Source: CAYFIW01 sp964343265
Lineage (GTDB): Bacteria > Chloroflexota > Dehalococcoidia > Lucifugimonadales > UBA826
Assembly (NCBI GenBank): GCA_964343265.1
Contig: CAYFIW010000015.1
Location: 1 to 36,714 of the forward strand
DNA: 36,714 nt
Direction: 5' to 3'
This document shows positions 1-7,504 of this stretch, in pieces. The translations under genes were made by a program, and so were the position numbers. The first letter of the stretch is position 1. Each line of letters begins with the position of its first letter. The notes under the pieces were generated by a model. The model searched no databases. It saw nothing but the letters and a program-made list of their open reading frames with translations, and was not told the origin of the DNA.

Positions 1-1421
1 TAGGGCGAGATACTCATCTTATGAATAACATCTGCAATTGCATTTGGCTCCCCAACATTCCCAGGAAACAGTATCAACCTTGTACCCGGATACTTAGCTT
101 CTCTACCCATCTCCAATACCAAAACACCGGGAAGAACTTGGCCGGGAACTTGGGCTCTTTTCATGTTTAAAGCGTGTTTTGTCACATTGGATGAGGTCAT
201 TCCACCTTTAGACACAATGTATCGAGGCTTTACGGATATTTTTCTAACAATTTCGGACATCGCATCCGTAACTTTAGCCCCTATATCCAAATATTCTTCT
301 GCAGATTCTCCCGTAATTAATTCTCTACTGGTAAACACAGTAATGTCTTTCGACGAAGCTAATTTATCCTCCACAACTTTTACGATCGAATCTACTATTT
401 CGTTATCACCCTCAACAACCTTCCTTACACTGAGTTCAACAGAACTCATACCTGGTATTTCCAACACTTTTTCGAGTTGCCGAGTACTACCTTGAACATG
501 AGATCCAATGAGAATCAAAGCTCCGCCGTCCTTCGAGGTAGAAATTTCTTCACGTGTAAGCAAAGGTTGCTCGGACTGACCAATTCTCGAACGAACAAAA
601 GAAGCTGATGTTCTGAATAAAAATCTTTTCCCCAATCTCTCAGCCTTCAAAACAGACAAGGCAAGTACATCCAAGTCCTTCATATCCGCGGCATTAACAA
701 TGCAAATCTTTTCACTTTCAAGATTCTGCAAAATTGTCTGAACTTTTTGGACTCCACCCTTTCGAATATCATCGATAGAAATGCTTGTGACTTCACTTGC
801 TTTAATTGAGCCTCGATATTTTTCCTCCATCCATTCCAACAAATTGGAAGACTGGTATCCGAATGCAGTATCTTTAGCAAATGGTGTTTGTGAAACTGGT
901 ATCAGGTTATCCCCTTCCTGAGCATATTGAATATCATCAATGGTGTATCTACCCCCTTCTTTAAAGAAAGGAATAAACAACAGAGCGTCAAATCCTTCTC
1001 CAGAATAGAGTGACCTGGCGAGCGACTGAACTTCATCAGGAAAATGTCCACGAAGAGTGGAGTCAGATCTAGAAATAACACTTATGGGAAGCCCTGTACT
1101 AATGGAAAGGCTTTGAAGAGTGGCTCCGACTTCTTCATTTATTTCAATAGCCTTTTGAAGATGCACAGAACGACTATTAGTTAGTACGAAAGTAGCCTCA
1201 TCAGATGAGTAAAATTCACCCTGTAAAGTATCTTTATCCCAGACCGTAAGAAACCCAACATTTCTAACAGTCTGGGGACCTGTGGGATCGTCATCTAAAA
1301 CAAACAGCCGAGAAGGATTATCCAGCAATTCCTGCCTTATTTCAGGCAGTAAGTCATCTTTAGCTATTGCAGGGAGACTTTGGATAGTCTCCCTAAAGGG
1401 TCTTATGATGTCTGCATTCAC
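1..1421 (-). CDS. DUF1537 four-carbon acid sugar kinase family protein (3' end off the window)
   Basis: The frame stays open for 473 codons and runs off the left edge. Near the N terminus it has the Asp-rich motif DDDPTGPQT, then SRSDSTLRGHFP, and near the C terminus SKGGMTSSNV and FPGNVGEPNAIADV. These are the hallmark blocks of the OtnK/DtnK-type (DUF1537) ATP-dependent kinases, which phosphorylate four-carbon sugar acids such as threonate or erythronate. Family members are usually about 420-480 residues, so only a few C-terminal residues should be missing. The start is GTG at 1421, overlapping the stop of the DUF35 gene as GTGA, so the two are probably translationally coupled; no ATG lies near the N terminus. 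The usual partners (PdxA2-like dehydrogenase, aldolase) are not beside it, so the substrate cannot be assigned. Family call is firm; substrate is unknown. Confidence 0.88.
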   Translation of the reverse strand, partial: MNADIIRPFRETIQSLPAIAKDDLLPEIRQELLDNPSRLFVLDDDPTGPQTVRNVGFLTVWDKDTLQGEFYSSDEATFVLTNSRSVHLQKAIEINEEVGATLQSLSISTGLPISVISRSDSTLRGHFPDEVQSLARSLYSGEGFDALLFIPFFKEGGRYTIDDIQYAQEGDNLIPVSQTPFAKDTAFGYQSSNLLEWMEEKYRGSIKASEVTSISIDDIRKGGVQKVQTILQNLESEKICIVNAADMKDLDVLALSVLKAERLGKRFLFRTSASFVRSRIGQSEQPLLTREEISTSKDGGALILIGSHVQGSTRQLEKVLEIPGMSSVELSVRKVVEGDNEIVDSIVKVVEDKLASSKDITVFTSRELITGESAEEYLDIGAKVTDAMSEIVRKISVKPRYIVSKGGMTSSNVTKHALNMKRAQVPGQVLPGVLVLEMGREAKYPGTRLILFPGNVGEPNAIADVIHKMSISP

Positions 1422-2004
1422 GCGGGTTCAAACATGGGCAGGGCAATCTCACCCTCCCCCTGGTCATGCCAGCTGATTTTCACTCTCATTCCACAACTGA
1501 TGTCAGTTACAGGGTTCGACACATTGACTATGTTAGTCATAATGCGAAACCCTTCATCTAAATCAACGTATGCTATGGCATATGGACCGAGATCCTTGAA
1601 AGCAGGATGTCTACTCTGCATGACCACACTAAATGTATATACAGATCCCTCACCTTTTGAGGTGTGCCATGTGCTTTCTAGAGACCCACATGCAGTGCAA
1701 TGCGCCCTAGGATAAAAAATAATTTCTCCACATGACGCGACATTACAAGTCTGATATGTTAGCTTCTTTTCTCGAGTCGCATCCCAAAACGGTTGTGTAT
1801 CCGGCTCNNNNNNNNNNNNNNNNNNNNNNNNNNNNNNNNNNNNNNNNNNNNNNNNNNNNNNNNNNNNNNNNNNNNNNNNNNNNNNNNNNNNNNNNNNNNN
1901 NNNNNNNGATATGTTAGCTTCTTTTCTCGAGTCGCATCCCAAAACGGTTGTGTATCCGGCTCGGGAAACCTTGGTTGCGGTCTCATAGCTGATTCTTGTG
2001 TCAT
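1418..2004 (-). CDS. DUF35 OB-fold / zinc-ribbon acyl-CoA-associated protein (interrupted by assembly gap)
   Basis: The N-terminal part (from 2004) and the C-terminal part (ending 1418) lie in different frames, separated by 100 Ns. If one copy of the 55-base duplication plus the Ns (1753-1907, 155 bases) is removed, they join into one 143-residue protein. It then has a zinc-ribbon (Cys35, Cys40, Cys51, Cys54; the first pair is spaced CX4C rather than the usual CX2C) followed by an OB-fold half containing YTFSVVMQSRHPAF and PYAIAYVDLDEG. DUF35 proteins partner thiolase-like enzymes, as in the steroid side-chain retro-aldolase ChsH2-Ltp2, and the gene sits 19 bases downstream of such a partner. 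The start has GGGAGC upstream. It is best read as an intact gene with an artificial break, not a pseudogene. Confidence 0.85.
1753..1807. repeat. 55-base direct repeat, copy 1 (assembly overlap)
   Basis: These 55 bases are identical to 1908-1962 and directly abut the N run. Exact identity ending at the gap edge is what two contig ends sharing one k-mer look like after scaffolding. Confidence 0.9.
1808..1907. other. 100-N scaffold gap, probably zero or negative length
   Basis: Exactly 100 Ns, a conventional placeholder length, between two copies of the same 55-base sequence. The flanks overlap, so there is probably no missing sequence; closing the overlap restores the DUF35 reading frame. Confidence 0.9.
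1908..1962. repeat. 55-base direct repeat, copy 2 (assembly overlap)
   Basis: Exact copy of 1753-1807 on the other side of the N run. It encodes the same stretch of the DUF35 protein (PDTQPFWDATREKKLTY region), so it is not a biological tandem repeat. Confidence 0.9.
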
Positions 2005-2023
2005 AAATTTGCTCCCTTTACAA

Positions 2024-3214
2024 TTAATCCGCGGCTAATATTGTCGCCGAGGTCGAATGTCTGGCACCTAAATTACCACCATTACCAACTGCTACAGCCA
2101 ATTGTGCATTACTGACTTGAGATGTCGATTCACCCCTCAATTGCCTTACCGATTCAAGAATAAGAAATATACCTCTTTCTCCAGGGTGATTTGAAGATAA
2201 ACCTCCCCCATCCGTGTTGAGAGCCGGACCTCCAGATTCGTCAAATTTCAGGATTCCGGAGCTTACATAAGCACCCCCATCTCCTTTGTCGCAGAAACCA
2301 AGATCTTCTATCATGCACATAACAGTAATAGAAAATGAGTCATAAGCCATCAGAACGTCTATCTCTCCAGGAGACACACCTGCGTCAGCAAACGCACGAG
2401 GCCCAGATTGGGCACCGGCACTCACAGTGATATCCCCGCCATTCTCTCTGTATTTTGTAGCCTCAGCTCCGCCAATAATCCACACTGGTTTCTTTCGGCA
2501 ATTAGCGGCTATCTCTTTTGAAGCTATTACTACAGCACCACCTCCATCAGAAACCATGCAACACTCCAAAAGATGCAACGGCCAAGCTATGAGCCTCGAA
2601 TCCAACACATCTTCTGTGGTTATTTCATTGACCCCAACGAACTCAAGATCAGTCATTGCCTTAACTGCCTCGGGATTTCTCATGGCATGATAACGAGTCG
2701 CAACGGAAATGTTTGCAAACTGCTCATCAGTGGTACCGTACTGGTGCATGTGCCTAGCTTTCACTAATCCATAGTTGGAAATCAAAGTTGATCCCCAAGG
2801 ATCTTCCATATTATTAAATGGGGTAGGCGAACCTTGGCCAGTCGCTCCCCCAGTACCTATGGCTCTCCTATCAGAATGTGAGGTTGACCCATAGGTCAAA
2901 ATAGCAACATTCGCTTTGCCCGCAGCTATCATTGTTGCAGCATGATTCGCTTGAAATTCATATGATGAACCACCAACATTTGTGGTATCAATCAAGTTAG
3001 GTTTTAACCCAAGATACTCTGATATACCTAGTCCCCCAATATTTTGATGAGACCCCGTGTCATACACAGCATCGACATCTTGCCAGGATAGTCCAGCATC
3101 CTCTAAGGCTTTTGAGGCCGATGCTGCCTTTATCTGCAGGGCGCTTACCCCTGGAGCGACTCGTAAAGGATATTCATGAATACCCACTACAGCCGCCTCT
3201 CGAGTTTGTGACAT
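2024..3214 (-). CDS. Thiolase-like (SCP2/Ltp2-type) protein lacking the catalytic cysteines
   Basis: A 396-residue protein of the thiolase superfamily. Visible landmarks are the N-terminal half (DVDAVYDTGSHQN, NVGGSSYEFQANHAA), the GGGLSSNHPG histidine loop and the C-terminal VGNGGNLGARHST segment. The nucleophilic Cys of true thiolases is replaced around Ser83-Ser84, and the C-terminal CXG cysteine is also absent. Such Cys-less members work with DUF35 proteins, and Ltp2 is a retro-aldolase acting on a CoA thioester rather than a thiolase. The DUF35 gene follows directly, so the pair probably forms one complex. Start is ATG at 3214 with AAGGAGC upstream. The substrate is unknown; a CoA-thioester lyase or transferase role is inference. 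Confidence 0.85.
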   Translation of the reverse strand: MSQTREAAVVGIHEYPLRVAPGVSALQIKAASASKALEDAGLSWQDVDAVYDTGSHQNIGGLGISEYLGLKPNLIDTTNVGGSSYEFQANHAATMIAAGKANVAILTYGSTSHSDRRAIGTGGATGQGSPTPFNNMEDPWGSTLISNYGLVKARHMHQYGTTDEQFANISVATRYHAMRNPEAVKAMTDLEFVGVNEITTEDVLDSRLIAWPLHLLECCMVSDGGGAVVIASKEIAANCRKKPVWIIGGAEATKYRENGGDITVSAGAQSGPRAFADAGVSPGEIDVLMAYDSFSITVMCMIEDLGFCDKGDGGAYVSSGILKFDESGGPALNTDGGGLSSNHPGERGIFLILESVRQLRGESTSQVSNAQLAVAVGNGGNLGARHSTSATILAAD

Positions 3215-3412
3215 AAGAAGCTCCTTTCTAAATCAAAATTTACATCCCCTAGTCCAGCTAAGGAATAGATGGGAAGTTAGCACAGGGAAACTAAAGCGTC
3301 AATCGGCAGCAAGCAAAATAAGATCAGTTATAAAATATTCGAACCATATGGTGTACCTTTACCTTGAGTGAAAACGTGTTTATGACTAGGTCCTTATATT
3401 GAGTGAGAGATA

Positions 3413-4477
3413 GTGCAATATCAAAACACGGAAAAATTGAAGTTTTGCACTTTTTGTGGGTTCAGAGTCACAAATGTTCAAAAAAGCCCATGCTCTAATT
3501 GCAGTTTTTCAACAGATGAGAAAAGACTTATTGTTCCTACAAAGGCCTTCATTTTTGCCTCTCTTTATGGAAATAATGGATGGCAACGATGGGTAGCATG
3601 TTGTTTAGGCATAGTTTTGATATGGCAACTTATAGGGGTTTTACCCTTAGTTGCCATATGCGGAATTGTGAATTATCTGGAATTCCAAGAATACACCTGC
3701 AAAACTGATTCCCTCTCAATTACAGGACCATCACATGTTCCTGGATTCACATTATCAATCCTGCCTTTTGTAATAGGATTAATAGGAATGTTTTACCTTC
3801 TTAAGTGGATTCACAGTAAAAGGCTAGTTGATTGCCTCACTGGAAGAAAAAAAATAGACTTTGGAAGAATTTTATTTGCAATGTTTGTAGTTGCATTTAT
3901 GTCCGGTATATCTCTTTTAATTGAGTTAAATTCAGATACAAGTACATCTGCCAGAGCCGAAATAACCAGAAATCCGGTAGACATCAATTTCCTGTTTCTC
4001 GTCATAGCGGCGCTATTTTTCGTACCAATTCAGGCAGGTCTAGAAGAAATTTTTTTTCGAGGGTACATTCTTCAAGGAATATCATTAATATCCAAATCTA
4101 AATTTTTTTTAATCTTATCTACTTCTACAATATTTACAGTCGTACATCTAGCAAACCCAGAGCCGTGGGAATACGGGGTATCTACTTATGCGACCACAAT
4201 CTTTATGCTAGGAACATTCATGGGGTTAATTACACTTTTGGACGGAGGTCTTGAATTAGCTATCGGATTCCACACCATGAACAATTTGTGGTCTTTTCTA
4301 ATAGTGGGATTAGAAACCAGTGTTATATCAACTCCAGCTCTATTTATTCTGAGCATTGAAAAAATGGATTTAATACCGACAGTAATTCCAGGAATCATCC
4401 AATTCATGTTGTTAACAGGTATATTCGGTTGGCGGTATGGTTGGTTTGCGAGATCAAAAGCTCGTCAGATGTATTGA
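3413..4477 (+). CDS. CPBP (CAAX protease/bacteriocin-processing) family membrane protease with N-terminal zinc ribbon
   Basis: A 354-residue integral membrane protein. The first 32 residues form a zinc ribbon (Cys12, Cys15, Cys27, Cys30); about eight hydrophobic segments follow. The CPBP/Rce1 motifs are all present: EEIFFR (Glu211, Glu212, Arg216), His245 in HLANPEP, and HTMNN (His287, Asn291). Rce1-type enzymes are membrane-embedded glutamate proteases. The start is GTG at 3413, with purine-rich GAGTGAGAG just upstream; no ATG exists before the ribbon, and the ribbon supports this start. It is divergent from the thiolase gene and the phosphoesterase follows after 31 bases. The substrate is unknown. 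Confidence 0.85.
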   Translation: MQYQNTEKLKFCTFCGFRVTNVQKSPCSNCSFSTDEKRLIVPTKAFIFASLYGNNGWQRWVACCLGIVLIWQLIGVLPLVAICGIVNYLEFQEYTCKTDSLSITGPSHVPGFTLSILPFVIGLIGMFYLLKWIHSKRLVDCLTGRKKIDFGRILFAMFVVAFMSGISLLIELNSDTSTSARAEITRNPVDINFLFLVIAALFFVPIQAGLEEIFFRGYILQGISLISKSKFFLILSTSTIFTVVHLANPEPWEYGVSTYATTIFMLGTFMGLITLLDGGLELAIGFHTMNNLWSFLIVGLETSVISTPALFILSIEKMDLIPTVIPGIIQFMLLTGIFGWRYGWFARSKARQMY

Positions 4478-4508
4478 TCCAAGACATTTATACATATATA
4501 TTCGCGTG

Positions 4509-5111
4509 ATGCGAATTGGACTTCTCACAGATACACACTTACCCGGCATTATCCGGACCCTCGACGAACTAGGCCCACTTCCTGGTGAATTTCTCTCAAG
4601 TGTGGATCTTATTTTGCACGGTGGGGACCTCACTTCCCCTATAGTTCTTGACTGGTGTGAACAGTTTGCCCCGGTTATCTGTTCGACAGGAAACAATGAC
4701 CCTATCCCAGACCCACGAATGAAAGAAGTACAAGTACTTGAATTAGAAGGTTGGACTGTTGGAATGATCCACAGTTTAGAAGGTCAATTTAGACCGATAA
4801 ACGAACTACAATCATTATTTCCTACTGATGTGGAGATAATGATCTCTGGACATACCCACAAAGAAAGGCTTGAATACAGAGAGGGAGTTCTACTAATCAA
4901 CTCCGGAAGTATAACTTTTCCTCAACACAAGGAAGTCAGATTGGGAACGGTTGGAATATTAGAATTAGAGCCTGGCATTGCCAGAGCGGAAATATTCCCA
5001 TTAGGTGAAACAGAAGGTAGTCCAAATCCGGGAGAAACACTGTGTCTGGAAATAAAAAACGGAACAGTCACACATACTGAAGGTTCAGTAATTCTCTCTA
5101 CCGATCATTGA
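4509..5111 (+). CDS. YfcE/MJ0936-type metallophosphoesterase
   Basis: A 200-residue calcineurin-like phosphoesterase. The metal-binding blocks appear in order: DTH (Asp8, His10), LHGGDLTS, TGNNDPI, SGHTHKE and NSGSITFPQ. This is the compact family of MJ0936 and YfcE, which hydrolyse phosphodiesters in vitro with unknown natural substrates. The open frame extends upstream to 4437, overlapping the CPBP protease by 41 bases, but the family begins at MRIGLLTDTH, so ATG 4509 is chosen; GTG at 4506 is an alternative. It is probably co-transcribed with the protease. The last 45 residues after the motif core are extra and acidic. Confidence 0.85.
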   Translation: MRIGLLTDTHLPGIIRTLDELGPLPGEFLSSVDLILHGGDLTSPIVLDWCEQFAPVICSTGNNDPIPDPRMKEVQVLELEGWTVGMIHSLEGQFRPINELQSLFPTDVEIMISGHTHKERLEYREGVLLINSGSITFPQHKEVRLGTVGILELEPGIARAEIFPLGETEGSPNPGETLCLEIKNGTVTHTEGSVILSTDH

Positions 5112-5180
5112 AATATTAGATCAAAACAGCTTTAAAATGTTTACGGTCAGACTGGACATCTTTCTAAACTTTCCCTCTGA

Positions 5181-5594
5181 TCAAGCCAATATCTGCGTCT
5201 CTTCGTCCAAAACTTCCCCATCAGAATCTATGACATAAAATCGGACAACAGGTTTATCGTCGTCCTCTAAAGAAACTAGTACATAACAAAAGTCGACCCA
5301 ACCAGACTCCACAGCCATTCTTGTATCAGTCTCTGACGGATATGCAGGACTGTGGGTGTGAGAATGATAGAAGGCTACGAGGTCTATACCATTCTCGTCA
5401 GCATCCTGAATAGATGTAAGCATTTCTTGAGGGTCCATGACATATCTGTATGGGCTGGGCGAAGCATTTCTTATCTTATACAACTTAGAGATATCCCCGT
5501 TGGTACCCGCCAGAATCCCACAACATTCGTTGGGATTTTCAGATTTAGAATGCTCTATCATTTGGTCTATGAACTTCTGGGATATTCTTATCAA
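5181..5594 (-). CDS. JAMM/MPN metalloprotease (Mec/[CysO]-cysteine peptidase-like)
   Basis: A 137-residue single-domain JAB/MPN protein with a complete JAMM site: Glu23 in NECCGILAG, His77-Ser-His79, Ser87 and Asp90, matching HXHX7SX2D exactly. Bacterial JAMM proteins cleave C-terminal conjugates of ubiquitin-like or MoaD/ThiS-like sulfur carriers, as in the cysteine pathway, but no such carrier or E1-like gene is nearby. The start is TTG at 5594, overlapping the stop of the preceding 47-codon ORF as TTGA, which suggests translational coupling. It is the last gene of a trmL-led cluster and converges with the phosphoesterase gene. Catalytic family is sure; the substrate is not. Confidence 0.87.
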   Translation of the reverse strand: MIRISQKFIDQMIEHSKSENPNECCGILAGTNGDISKLYKIRNASPSPYRYVMDPQEMLTSIQDADENGIDLVAFYHSHTHSPAYPSETDTRMAVESGWVDFCYVLVSLEDDDKPVVRFYVIDSDGEVLDEETQILA

Positions 5595-5734
5595 TTGCCT
5601 CTCCTACCAAATAATTTTCTGAGAAAATTCATAAGGTTTAACTGTAAACTGGACGTCTTATTAGACCTTCTCTCTGAGCAACCTACACATGTGCACGCTG
5701 GAGGGTGATCATAATGCCAGTTAGGTCGGCCCAT
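5591..5734 (-). CDS. 47-residue Cys-rich mini-protein upstream of the JAMM peptidase
   Basis: Reads ATG to TGA for 47 codons. The sequence has a His/Pro/Cys cluster, HYDHPPACTCVGCSERR (CXCX2C with flanking His), that could bind zinc, then a basic tail ending RKLFGRRGN. Its ATG overlaps the stop of the 20-codon ORF as TAATG, and its TGA overlaps the TTG start of the JAMM gene. Such tight chaining argues that it is translated. I do not recognise the family. It could be a partner, adaptor or substrate of the peptidase, or only a coupling ORF. No function is claimed. Confidence 0.5.
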   Translation of the reverse strand: MGRPNWHYDHPPACTCVGCSERRSNKTSSLQLNLMNFLRKLFGRRGN

Positions 5735-5796
5735 TACATCACTTCTCTCCACTCAATATTAATGTCAGTTTCCATATCACAGATTTCTTCACCCAT
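5734..5796 (-). CDS. 20-residue acidic leader-like ORF
   Basis: A 20-codon ORF, ATG to TAA, encoding an acidic peptide (MGEEICDMETDINIEWREVM). It has the best ribosome site in the cluster: AGGAGT with a 7-base spacer, embedded just after the trmL stop. Its stop overlaps the next start as TAATG, so its translation would deliver ribosomes to the 47-codon ORF. It may be a real peptide or only a coupling device. No family is recognised. Confidence 0.4.
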   Translation of the reverse strand: MGEEICDMETDINIEWREVM

Positions 5797-5809
5797 ATGA
5801 TTTACTCCT

Positions 5810-6295
5810 TTACCTAGGGTCTGCCCGTCCGGAAAAGTCTAACTGTCGCCAAGCCTCGTAGGCGATTATAGACACTGAATTTGCAATATTTAGGCAACGA
5901 TTATTAGGTCTCATAGGTACCAAGAGTTTCCTTTCTTCTTCAAAAGTACCAAGCAAATCATCTGGAAGCCCTGAAGACTCAGACCCAAATAAAAAAGAAT
6001 CATCCTCTTGAAAATCTATGTCTGCATACGAGTGTTTTGCTTTTGCCGTCGCAGCAAACAGTCTACGATTTGGAAAATTGCCAACATAACTTTCTAAACT
6101 GTCATGTTCGGTAACTATGGTGAGATCTGTGTAATCAAGAGCAGCTCTTTTTAGACGAGCTTCTGTCATTTCAAAGCCGAGCGGCCGAATTAGATGCAAC
6201 TCAGCACCCACATTAGCACATAGTCTAATTATATTGCCGGTATTATATGGAATTTCTGGTTTGTAGAGAATTACATGAAAAGATGGCGTGTCCAT
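5810..6295 (-). CDS. trmL: tRNA (cytidine(34)-2'-O)-methyltransferase, SPOUT family
   Basis: A 161-residue SpoU/TrmH-type knotted methyltransferase of the TrmL subfamily, which 2'-O-methylates the wobble base of tRNA-Leu isoacceptors using SAM. The three motifs are present: NTGNIIRLCANVGAELHLI near the N terminus, FGSESSGLP in the middle, and NNRCLNIANSVSIIAYEAWRQ-like sequence near the C terminus. The open frame extends 66 codons further upstream, but that extension is non-conserved and hydrophobic, and TrmL is usually about 155-160 residues, so ATG 6295 is chosen. A TATAAT hexamer lies only 7 bases upstream of this ATG, which suggests a leaderless mRNA. It heads the cluster with the mini-ORFs and JAMM gene. 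Confidence 0.85.
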   Translation of the reverse strand: MDTPSFHVILYKPEIPYNTGNIIRLCANVGAELHLIRPLGFEMTEARLKRAALDYTDLTIVTEHDSLESYVGNFPNRRLFAATAKAKHSYADIDFQEDDSFLFGSESSGLPDDLLGTFEEERKLLVPMRPNNRCLNIANSVSIIAYEAWRQLDFSGRADPR

Positions 6296-6302
6296 GGCTA
6301 CA

Positions 6303-6308
6303 ATTATA
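6303..6308 (-). promoter_or_regulatory. Consensus -10 box for trmL (leaderless transcript)
   Basis: Perfect TATAAT on the minus strand, ending 7 bases before the trmL ATG, so transcription would start at or next to the A of the ATG. No clear -35 box is visible and no Shine-Dalgarno precedes this ATG. Confidence 0.45.
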
Positions 6309-6532
6309 CTCACAGGTCTACTATTTAGGTGAGGCCTCTTTAAAATAAAACTACTGTAAAAAAGAAGCACATCACGCTTTGTCATCCTGAAAAAGATTTT
6401 GTGCTTTCTCAACTGTGACATAAATATCAAAATTGTGGCAAAATGAGCTTTGGTTAAAAATATAACTTGTACCAGACCTTTAACAATGGTCAACTAGCAT
6501 AACCAACATTAAATATATTCAGGAGGATAACA

Positions 6533-7450
6533 ATGGCAAATTACCTGGACGGCAAAGTGGCCATAGTCACCGGAGCCGGCAGGGGAATAGGAGCAGGTGT
6601 CGCAAAGGCACTGGCAGGAGAAGGCGCTAAAGTCATAGTAAATGATATAGGCGCTGCCCTTGATGGCGAAGGAGCATCCAACACCCCGGCCGAAGAAGTT
6701 GTTGACTTAATAAAAACTGCAGGCGGCGAAGCCATACCTAATTACACCGACATATCAACTATGGAAGGTGGTGAAAGTATTGTTCAATCCGCAGTGGACA
6801 CATTCGGAAAATTAGACATAGTAGTGACGGTCGCCGGAATTCTGAGAGATCGCATGATATTCAATATGACGGAACAAGAGTGGGATGACGTCATCAGAGT
6901 CCATTTAAAGGGTACATTTACTGTTTGCAAACATGCTGCAATTTTGTATAGACAGCAAAGGAGTGGAAGAATAGTAACCTTTGCATCTGAATCTGGTTTA
7001 ATGGGTAACACTGGTCAGGGGAACTATGCAGCGGCCAAGAACGGCATTGCTGGATTCACCAAAGTGGCAGCCAAAGATCTGGGAAGGTATGGGGCAACCG
7101 CAAATTCAATTTGTCCAAGGGCTGACACCAGAATGACCCAATCTGTTCCTGATGCTGCGAGGCAAATGAGAGCAGATCGCCCTCAGGACAGAGAAGAAGC
7201 ACCTAAAATGGAAATGAACCCAGACGATATAGGGCCTTTTGTAGCGTACCTATCTACAGATCAGGCCGCTAATATAAATGGTCAAACATTTTTGGTATAT
7301 GGTGGAGTTATCACAAAGCTCTCTCTTCCAAGAAGAGAAAGAACCATTTTTAAACAAGGAAGATGGACACTAGACGAGCTGAAAGAACTAGTACCTCAAC
7401 ACCTAACACAGGGCTTGGTCAACCCGTCGCCCCCTCAAGCACCTCGATAA
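6533..7450 (+). CDS. SDR-family 3-hydroxyacyl-CoA dehydrogenase-like protein (paralog 1)
   Basis: A 305-residue short-chain dehydrogenase. It has TGAGRGIG for the dinucleotide, VIVNDIG with an Asp after beta-2 (favouring NAD), and the triad Ser152, Tyr165, Lys169 (NYAAAK). The overall pattern, with an insert containing GEGASNTPAEEVV, resembles the hydroxyacyl-CoA dehydrogenase domain of peroxisomal multifunctional enzyme 2 (HSD17B4), implying oxidation of a 3-hydroxyacyl-CoA. The loop after the active site reads SICPRADTRM, where the paralog has the usual PG. The start has AGGAGG at 6521. It is followed 54 bases later by its paralog, suggesting an operon and a tandem duplication. Substrate is inferred. 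Confidence 0.85.
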   Translation: MANYLDGKVAIVTGAGRGIGAGVAKALAGEGAKVIVNDIGAALDGEGASNTPAEEVVDLIKTAGGEAIPNYTDISTMEGGESIVQSAVDTFGKLDIVVTVAGILRDRMIFNMTEQEWDDVIRVHLKGTFTVCKHAAILYRQQRSGRIVTFASESGLMGNTGQGNYAAAKNGIAGFTKVAAKDLGRYGATANSICPRADTRMTQSVPDAARQMRADRPQDREEAPKMEMNPDDIGPFVAYLSTDQAANINGQTFLVYGGVITKLSLPRRERTIFKQGRWTLDELKELVPQHLTQGLVNPSPPQAPR

Positions 7451-7504
7451 GTATCAGAGAAGAGGTTTGAGACAAGCGATTCTATATAACTAGGAGAACA
7501 AAAG

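Noticed and set aside
680..880. Minus-strand ORF of 66 codons inside the DUF1537 gene
   Set aside because: It lies wholly within the continuous DUF1537 frame in another phase and has no family features.
1753..1962. Biological tandem repeat in the DUF35 gene
   Set aside because: The copies are exact, abut a 100-N run, and shift the frame; an assembly overlap explains all three.
6296..6493. N-terminal extension of trmL to 6493
   Set aside because: The extra 66 residues are not TrmL-like, exceed the family length, and contain the likely TATAAT promoter.
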